A stretch of DNA of 64,000 nucleotides, taken from Plazaster borealis (taxonomy: Eukaryota > Echinodermata > Asteroidea > Forcipulatida > Labidiasteridae). The notes below the pieces were generated by a model that ran no database searches, was not told the DNA's origin, and saw only the letters and a list, made by a program, of their open reading frames with translations. The translations under genes and the position numbers were made by a program. Location of the stretch: assembly GCA_021014325.1 (NCBI GenBank), contig CM037475.1:3379001-3443000 (forward strand), in the 5' to 3' direction. Position 1 is the stretch's first letter. The number at the start of each line of letters is the position of its first letter. This document shows, in pieces, positions 49,017 to 58,800 of the stretch.

Positions 49017-49187
49017 ACATAAAACCTGCTATTAAAACTTTAATTTAAAATGTTAACTTTAAACCGACTGCGAAGAACAATTTTTCAAACCATACACAAA
49101 AATCTTCAAACTTACACTTAAAAATGGACACATGGAGAGAGTTAAAATAAACTGTCTATTGTATACAACTGATATTATCTGTGGTAA

Positions 49188-49738
49188 GACTAGGAGCTAG
49201 TCTAAGGTGAACTAGTGAATGGATGGCTGTCCATGGGACCGCCATATGACCAGGCTTGTGACAGCTGCTTTGGGGGCTGGTTGACTAGGAGCTAGTCTAA
49301 GGCGTACTAGCGAATGGATGGCTGTCCATGGGACCGCCATCTGACCAGGCTTGTGACGGCATCTTTGGGGGCTGGTTGACTAGGAGCTAGTCTAAGGCGT
49401 ACTAGCGAATGGATGGCTGTCCATGGGACCGCCATCTGACCAGGCTTGTGACGGCATCTTTGGGGGCTGGTTGACTAGGAGCTAGTCTAAGGTGAACTAG
49501 CGAATGGATGGCTGTCCATGGGACCACCAGCTGACCAGGCTTGTGACGGCATCTTTGGGGGCTGGTTGACTAGGAGCTAGTCTAAGGCGAACTAGCGAAT
49601 GGCATCTGACCAGGCTTGTGACGGCTGCTTTGGGGGCTGGTTGACTAGGAGCTAGTCTAAGGCGAACTAGCGAATGGATGGCTGTCCATGGGACCGCCAC
49701 CTGACCAGGCTTGTGACGGCATCTTTGGGGGCTGGTTG
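49188..49738. repeat. 95-bp minisatellite, six copies, overlapping the TMC last exon
   Basis: Units begin GACTAGGAGCTAGTCTAAGG at 49,188, 49,283, 49,378, 49,473, 49,568 and 49,643; the fifth unit has a 20-bp deletion. Copies are nearly identical. The TMC stop codon lies in the sixth unit (49,657-49,659), so the remaining five units are 3' UTR or beyond. Confidence 0.93.
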
Positions 49739-49836
49739 ATGGATTTCTGGGGAAGAACATTTCGTTTCTTGTGTCCCTTGACGTTGGGTTCCAGCTCATG
49801 AAGACGCGTCAGTAGGAAGTGTTTATCACGACCCTC
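49657..49836 (-). CDS. TMC last exon
   Basis: Acceptor ATCTAG|GAGGGT; 59 codons and TAG. EGRDKHFLLTRLHELEPN is typical of the segment after the last TMC helix. From about residue 33 of the exon the sequence (NQPPKMPSQAWS...) is minisatellite unit. Confidence 0.82.
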   Translation of the reverse strand, partial: EGRDKHFLLTRLHELEPNVKGHKKRNVLPQKSINQPPKMPSQAWSGGGPMDSHPFASSP

Positions 49837-52800
49837 CTAGATTGAAAACAAAACCCAAACAAAATAAAACGTGAAAAAAAATTATATTGTTACTAGTATA
49901 ATCAAAAACAGCAACCAAAAACTAAGATCTTGAAAGTGTATTTAGAACTTCTTGCAGCATCTACTCTTTAAATAAGAAAGACAAAAAAAAGAAGACCTTT
50001 TGTTCATGACGCCATTTGAGCAGGGCATCCTCGGCTAGAGGTCAAAAGGTTGTCCACTGGCCCTTCAGGCGCACCGCACGTACGTAATGTGCGGTTTCCA
50101 TTGTTTCATCATTATTTTACCTCTAAGATGGCGGCATTGCTTGTTATTAATATTATAAATGTTATGCCACATATATTTTCTCAAAAGACAAATCTGCGAT
50201 GGCCCTACAGCCAAATATCTTTCTCATGACATACTCCGACTGTGTGCGAAATTCAATGCTTGTATCATCAAAGGAAAAATCCCATCACCTACCTGCCGTA
50301 CTATTGACGAAACACAGAACAACCCCACAATACACGCGATTCACAATATAGTGCGCCCTCTATAGTTTACCCCGGAGAGGCCATTTTCCCCAAAAGCGGT
50401 CCACTAGAAACATTCGCACTTACACCTGGGTCACGCACGGGCAGTTTGGGACCTTTAAATTGTTGACATGAATGTGAAAAACTTTCACCAGCCTCACAAA
50501 AACTACCACCTTATGCCGTAAACACAGACAAATACGCCCTTGCTGCTTTGCAAACCACGAACCAACAAACAATCATAGTCACGGGGGGGCACTGCGAGAT
50601 GACTAAGTAAAACCATGTCAACCTTTTATAATGATGCACTGTGAAATTGAACTCTCCTTGGCAACCTGTAGAGGGCGCATTGTATTGTGAATCACCCATA
50701 TCCTACTGAGTGGCAAAGGAAACGATAAACTCACCAATACGAGCTGTTCTTTTAACCTGCTGACAAGCTCCATGTGGGCAGACGCAATGGCGTGATAGTA
50801 GTACAGTGTCAATCTGTATAATTAACAAATAATGGTTAATAAACTGCTCAAAAAAAGTTAGGAAACTTTTTTTAATCATGTATATTTTTATTATTTATTA
50901 CCCTCTTGTATTATGTTGCATATCAATAGAAAGCTGAAGTGTTCTTCTTTAAAATGATACCAAATGTGCAATGATAACACGTTGCTGGACTTGGCCACAT
51001 TAATGAGAATGAGACAAAGTCACAAATCAAATGTGCCAAAATTAGCAATTTTGTGTTACTGTGTGAACAAACAAATTGACACTGTAATTCAAACATGCGG
51101 TAATTTTGGCACATTTGATTTGTGACTTTGCCTCATTGTCATTCATGTAGCCAAATTCAGCAACATGTAGTCATTACAAATGTGGTATCATTTTAAAGAG
51201 GAACACTTCAGCTTTGCATTGATATATAACATATACAAAGAGAGTAATAAATAATAAAAATATACTTGATTCAAAAAAGTTTCCTAACTTTTTGTGAGCA
51301 GTTTAGTTTGAGTCTAACGAAGAGTAAATTCATTAATTAAATTTTGGGTTGAACTTCCGACCTCCACATTAACATGCCGACACTCTACCAACTGCACTAT
51401 CTAGCCCTAATGTTGAAATAGAATTAGCTGTTGCAAACTGCTTACCAACCAAAATGACCTATGGTATAAATGCAAAAAATAGTCAATGGCCTGACGTTTC
51501 GACCCTAATGCCCTAATGTTGGCGGTCTTCCTATGTTGTCAATATCTTTGTTCGGGGGTGCCAGTCAGAAGCCATACAACCTGGTACTACCGTATAGCCA
51601 GGAATCACACCCAAATTTACGATACAACCTGGGAAGCGGCAGCAGAGGGATCACCTTATGGGGATGCGACTTTTTCATTAATTTAACACAAACTTCTTAC
51701 GTGAAGCACTTGATCTCTGCACCAGACGTGCATCTCAACAAGCTCATTATTTTAAGACAGGTATGTAGAGCTACATGTGTTTTTGAAATATGAGACCCAT
51801 TTATACAGCACTTTGTAAGGATCCTATGTAAGGACATAGCACTTTGTAAGGATCCTATGTAAGGACATACCACTTTTGGGATCAGGCTTGCTCAGTGGTT
51901 TCTTTCCCTGCCTTTCACCTCTGTGGACCCCGGTTCAAATCCCACCTCAGACCTGGAGCCTTGCATGTGGATTGGGTTTTCAGTCCCTACCTGATTATGT
52001 AGGTTTTCCCCGTTTTGGGGTTTTCCTCCCACATCTAAAACTGAACATTGCTTCATGTTTCCTAATCCCAATCCTATTATTGGCAGTTGTGTTGTTGGAT
52101 GTGCAATGAAATAAATAAATAAACAATAGATTTACACGGTGAAGCTGTGCGGTCTACAGCCTACCATGCCAGAAACACCGGGGCAAACCTTATTTTGACA
52201 ATTAGTGTACTGGGCCCAATTTCACAAACAGTTAACATTGATCTTAACTGGGTATCGATTTTAATTGGTAGGCAAAGTGTGATGTCACAATACAAACCAC
52301 TACGGTAACATTAGTAACTCATCTTAAAATGAATCTTAGTGCTTTGTGAAATCAAGCCCAGGCCTCTTTTATGTGCATTACAAAACAGACAGGCCCAACG
52401 GCTTTACATCTCATCCGAAGGACAAAGCAATAATGTTTAAGGGTCTTGATCAAGGACACAAGTGTCCAGACCGGACCCGAACGAACACTCCGACAACACC
52501 AGAACTTGCGTCCGGTGTGATTAGATCGCTTGGCCACGACACTCCAGGGCTGAGGTGAAAATACATTGCGTTTAAGGAATATTTCCTTTGCTTTGCTTGA
52601 ACCTCCCTGTACAGGAACCAAAGATCAATAACAAATGCAGATGTTTAAACTGGTAAGCTAAACTCCCCCCACCCCTGCCCACCATCCCGCCCACCCTCAA
52701 CTCTATGTCCAACAATTAACTTACAGGAGAATGATGACAAATGGCACCACGAAGGCCGCCGAGCCAATAAACTTGAAGACTTCCTCAAAGAAGTTATTGA

Positions 52801-55800
52801 ATTGTTCTACTGTTGTAGTGACTGATGACCACATGGTTGCCTGTCCACGGAACGGCCCACAGCCGCGGGAAGGTTCAATCCTGAGACAAAAACAGGAGTG
52901 AAATTTAAGGACTAGATTTGATGGATCCAAGTGGTGAGTTTTGAGGGAAAAAGACAAAAGGAAAAAGACTAGAATACTACAGAATACTGAACTAAGAATG
53001 TAAAACGAGTCCTAATAATGGCAGCAGAATAATGCAGAATACTGCAGTCAAATTCTGCAATTTTCAATGTAAGAACTTCTATTAAACAGTATATCTGTGA
53101 CCAAAACTAAAGTACTTGAACATTTGCTCATTTAATTGTCTCTGTACTCAAACTCAGACTCATACTCATAACAGAACAATCAATTTGAACAGCTGGGCCC
53201 ACTTTCATAGAGCTGCTTAAGCACAAAAAGTAGCTAAGCACAACATTATTATGCTTACCAGAATAAGGTTACCAGCTAAAATACCACGTCACAGGTACAA
53301 TATGTGACTGGTATCCTGCTTGTTTTCGCTTAGCAGAATATTGTTATGAAATTGGGCCCAGTTAAGAGAGCAAAATAATGCAACCTTACAACTAATTTGA
53401 CTCCTGCTCTGACGGAATAAACACCAACACACATCAACCCTTTCTTTCCCTCACTGATATCCCCCAACCCACAATCAAATGGAACAGTCCAAAAGTCACA
53501 AAAGAAGAAACTTAACAGAGAACACTTTACTGAGTATTTATTTACAGTTTCTGCAGAATTAATATATATATCAACGCCTCGTTAATCTACCATTTCAACT
53601 GCAAATGTTTATCTCTGCAAACTTGACTTATTTTAGTACTCGGACCATTGACTCTTTGCCCCAACGTCCAACGCAGCTGTTGTCTGCCACGCTCGCCATT
53701 GTGCGAGTCAACTCGTAAGGGTGTAAATGCTGTGTCGCCTCAAATGAGCACTAAACTGTATAACACACACGGATGTTAACTCCAAAAGTTGCGCAACCAA
53801 GGTTATTGTGATGATGCTGCCAGGTAAACTGGATTAACAGTCCAGCTCTATCTTACTCTACATTGTAATAATATTGGATTTGAGGCATTGCATGGTGAGG
53901 TATCAATGTATATTAGGCTTGCGGTAACACCATGTGTGTATCTACATTGCTGTGTAGATTTCGTTCTTTGAGAGCTTGTCTTGCTATTTTTTCTACTGCC
54001 GCGGAGTAGATTTCGGAATTCGGGAGACTATTCTACTGCCGCGGAGTAGATTTCCGAATTCGGGAGACTACCAAGTTCTGAAAAGAACTGTCCCGCTTAT
54101 TAACTACTAGCTGGGCGGACAGTAGGAAATCGGCCAGGACTACTACTTTCGCTTAGTGGATCGCGGGGACTTCTCGTTATTAACTTCACCGCCGCGGATC
54201 GAGTTCTTAATTGGTAATAATAATAATACTGAGTTCTTATATAGCACTTGATCACACCCCTAGAGGCGAATCAAAGTGCTCATTATTTGTTTGTAAACAG
54301 GATAAGCAGTTTTTACTTATGAGACCCATTTATGTAGTACCTTCAAATAATTTACAAGGTGCAGCCACTGCCAGAAACATCGGGACAAATCGCCTTCTCT
54401 TTGGGATAAATGTAACTGGGTTCTATTACATGCATTACACAACACATTCGGCTTTACGTCCCATCCCAAAGGATGAAGCAATATTGGTCAAGTATCTTAA
54501 CAAGTGTCAAGACCGGGACTCGAACCCACACTCTGCTGATCAGAAACACCAGAACTTAAGTCCGGTGCGCTTGACCGCTTGGCCATGACACGCCACACAA
54601 TCCAAGCTGAATCTTGAAGCTACTATAAAAAACATAATAATAATCCCCCCTTTAACTCTAATGGTCTATTCCTTGCTACTTACGCCCCAATGGTGTATCC
54701 CACAGGTACGATACACAGCATGAAGGTGATGAGCAAGATGACCATGAAGAAGATACCCGATCTGGAGGCGCGGAACGGACGAGAGGACGGCACCATGTTG
54801 TAAAGCAGGCTCCACTTCTTCAGATAGAAGAAGACGAAACACTTCAAGAGGCTGATGGCGGGGAGGAAGGGGCAGTAGAAGGAACCAATCCTGCAGAGAC
54901 AAGGGAACAAAATGGTTAATCTTTCTGAAATCAGAATGACACTTATGTGCGTACTATTTATATGAAGTAATAAACCACAAGGGAAACCGGGCCCAATTTC
55001 ACAGAGCTGCTTCAGTAGAAAATATTGCTGAACAATTTTCTGCTCAGCAGAAATGAACAGGATACCAGTCGCAAATTGTACATGTGACATGGTAGATTGG
55101 CTGGTAACCTTATTCTGGTAAGCATAATTTTTTGTGCTCCGCTCCTTTTTGTGCTTAGGCAGCTCTAAGAAATTACGCCAGGTTACAGGTTGAATGGTTT
55201 CTGACCAACACCCACGAACAAAGATATTGACAAAATAGGGAGACCACCAACATAGGGCTAGACAGCTCAGTTTGTAAAGCGGCGGCACGTTAATCCAGAG
55301 GTCGCAGGTTCAAGTCCCGCTCTAGTCAATTTTTCTGTGTTTAACCCTAAGCTATTTATATAAAATTACATCTTTATATAGATGGGCTGATGTAGCTCTG
55401 CTGGTTGCGTGCATGGGCGAGAGCAGTTCTAATATCATGCACTCGAAACCCGACAAAACAGGCGAGCATGTCTTTGTTTTTGTTTGTTTTCAGAATTAAG
55501 TTTCACTCAACAAAATAATCAATAATGGTTCATAAAACAAACAAATATTTATTTCTTTTTCGAGAGCATGACTTGCAATGAAAAGTGAAAATTAAAAAAA
55601 GTATGCTTCAATTCTTTAGTTGACTTCGTCCAAATTTTGCAATCCATATCCAAGCAAATTTTTTCAATTGGCCAGCCAGACAATTTGAAATGATCAGTGA
55701 TGACAGTCATTGCTGACAAAAAAATCCTTAAACCGGGATCCAGATCTTAGGAGGTACATTGAAATGATGGCGTGTCCACCTTTTGATAACCCCCTGGAGA

Positions 55801-58800
55801 TTCCAAGGAGCTTTTGAGACAGTATCATCAGTGCTAGAGAAGTAGATAAAAGAGCAGGACTTATTTTGTTTGGAGAAAAGTAGAGCACTTTTTTTGTTTA
55901 CCAGCCAGACTTTAAAAAGTCTGAATTCAGATAAAAGTCTGAAATTTCCCATCCCTGAATGATATTTCAGCTTGTCTGCCACCTTTTCAACTGGCATTTG
56001 GCCAGCGGACCACCCTTAAAGGGTTTGGGTACTTTTTGTACGACACAAATCACAATGTCGACAGATTTACATTAAACTAACACAATTTGAAGATAAAGAT
56101 GGTAAAAAGCTTCCCTTAAAAAAATTACTTGCTGAGGTGCTGTAGTTTTTGCGAAATGAGTAAAACAATGTCACGAAAATAATTTTTGTCTCGGAGACGA
56201 AATTTTTTTTAGCATGTACAACGTATTTACCAGTACTGGTATTTTCGCGACTCACCTGAAAACATCGCTCTGTGATTTTCACTTTTTTTCTCAAAAACTT
56301 GACGACTAATGAAGCTGAAACTTCTACAGGTAAATTATTTTACATACATCTTCATTCACAGTGAGTAGGGATTCAGGTCATGGCCAAAAAATTGATCTAC
56401 AAAAGGTACCCTTTAAGGTCGAACCGCAGTCGTTTTTCTTTTAACTTTTGCTTTAAAAAAGCTTTAAAATCTTGAGGAAACTTACAAGAAAAAAGACAAA
56501 CAGATTTTCTTTACATACCAACAGAGAGCTTGTGAGTACACAATAGCCAGGACATTCTTTGGAATCTCAAACTCCATATGGCCAAGAGTTTGCACAATGC
56601 CAAAGTGAAGATGCCTGGCAGCAAGCCTACAACATAAACAAAAATACAATGATATTGTTTAATTATTTGTTCGTTGTTTTATTAATTCAGGCTCAAATAT
56701 TTAACAATGACACATTGACAAGGACTTGTTCGTATGGTGGTAGAGCATTCAGCATTGTAGATCCTTCACTTTGGAACAGCCTGCCACCGATCATCAGGGA
56801 GTCCTCGACCACCGAGTTGTTCAAGTCTCGCCTTAAGACTGATCTTTTCAAACAGTATTTTTGTAACATTGCAACTTATTGAAAGGTTTGTATCTAGTAT
56901 TTATTTTCTAAAACTATTTTTAACTACTTCATCTTTTTAGCTTACTGTGTATTTTTGGCTGGTCAAGACGTAAATTTTTGTAAAATTGTTTAATTATCAT
57001 TGTTTTTAATTTAATTTATGTCGTTTAATCCATTTTTGCTTGTATTTCAGCGCCTTGAAGCGGAACCGATCTGCAACTGTTTGCGCTTTATAAATCTCTC
57101 TTTATTATTATTATTACATTAATAACGGACAATAACAGGCATGATATTTGGTCTTTGGAAGTAGGAACATGATATCGAGTACAAGGGCTGACCTACATGT
57201 ACACAGTGTAGGCTTTAATAGACTTTTCAGGCCTTATTAATAACAATTTTTCAGATTTTTCCAAGGGCAAAAGAAAAAATCGGAAAATCAGACTAAAGTA
57301 GGAAGAATATCATGCCTGCAATAAACAAACAATGACCCAGATTGCCAAAAAGGCAACCAAATTACTACCTAGGACCTATTTTTCATTTTTTTAATTTGTA
57401 TTTTTTATATGTACTGCTTTATTTTTATAAATATTTTTTCTGGGGGGGGGGGGAAGAGTATTTCGTCTTTTTTTGGATTTTGTATTTTGTGTATTTTCAT
57501 GTAGTATATTTTTATTGCTGTATATTGTATTCTTGTCTTTCTTAAATATTTTATTAGGTGTTCGTGCAATATGAGCACGAACACCTCTTTGTTTTTGTTC
57601 TGTTTTTTTCTTCTTCTTCTCCATCTTCTTCTTAGGTGTTCGGCTAACGGCCGAAAACCTATTGTTATTGTACTGTTTTTTTTTTTTCCGTGTCTTCTTC
57701 TTCCCACCGTACCTTCTCGGCAGGATTTCGGAAAAAGTATAACTCGTAGAGACTTGAAACTTGTCATGTACTTAGACCTTAGTGTATAGACGAAACAGGA
57801 ACATTTTCGGGATGATGACGTCATCGATGACGTCATAACATCAAAAATGAAAAATAACGAGAAGTATTGTAAATCGTTACATCTAGAGAACCACAAATGA
57901 TAAAGACAAGATCTTTGCTTCATATGAAAGTTCAGCATTCCTTTTACAACTCTTACACAGAATGTGCCCCCATGTGACCTTTCCTTCCGGTCGAAACCGG
58001 ACGTTGAAGGTTTTTTTTGAGGAAACGTTATATCTTATAAACTAAAGATGCTACACATTTAATCATTAAATCATCTGAAGGCCCTTGAACAGTTCTACAA
58101 ATCTTTCATTAGGTGTGACCCCGTATGACCTTTACTTCCGGTCAAAACCGGAAGTTGAATTTTCTTTCATAACGAAAACTTGTCATATCTCATGAACTAT
58201 AAATGTTTGAGACTTAAAACTTACTATGTATTTAGATCTTTGTGTTTAAATATAAATGTGTGAATTTCGGTTTGATGATGTCATCGATGACGTCATAACA
58301 ATAAATCAACGTTTAATATTTAAAAAAAACATATTTAAAGAACTGTAATTGCTTCATGTATGATATTTGCACCATATAAAAGCCCTTGCCGTTCTCTACA
58401 ATTCACGTACAAAGTGTGACCCTATATGACCTTAACTTCCGGTCGAAAACGGAAGTTCAAATTTCATAATTCAAAAGTTCATATCTCATTAACTAAGAAG
58501 GTTGCAGTCTTGAAATTTACCACGTACTTAGATCTTAGTGTGTAGATGACACCCACATTTTTTCGGGATGATGACGTCATCGATGACATCACAACATTTA
58601 ATCAACGTTTAATATTTAAAAAAAACCATATCTGAAGAATTATTATTGCTTCATACTTTTCATTTCACCAGCTATGCTAATTTCGACAGGTCTACCGAAC
58701 ACCCTGTTTTTGTGATGTCACAAAAACTGAATTTCTAGTTCTTCTTCTTCTTCCCTGGAACTCTTCTCTAGAACATAACTCATGATTGAAACTGAATTGA

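Noticed and set aside
54211..54588. 125-codon + strand frame
   Set aside because: It runs antisense through a tRNA-derived SINE.
57391..57938. 177-codon basic frame on the minus strand
   Set aside because: It runs through poly-G and CTT-rich simple sequence and a repeat module; no family features.
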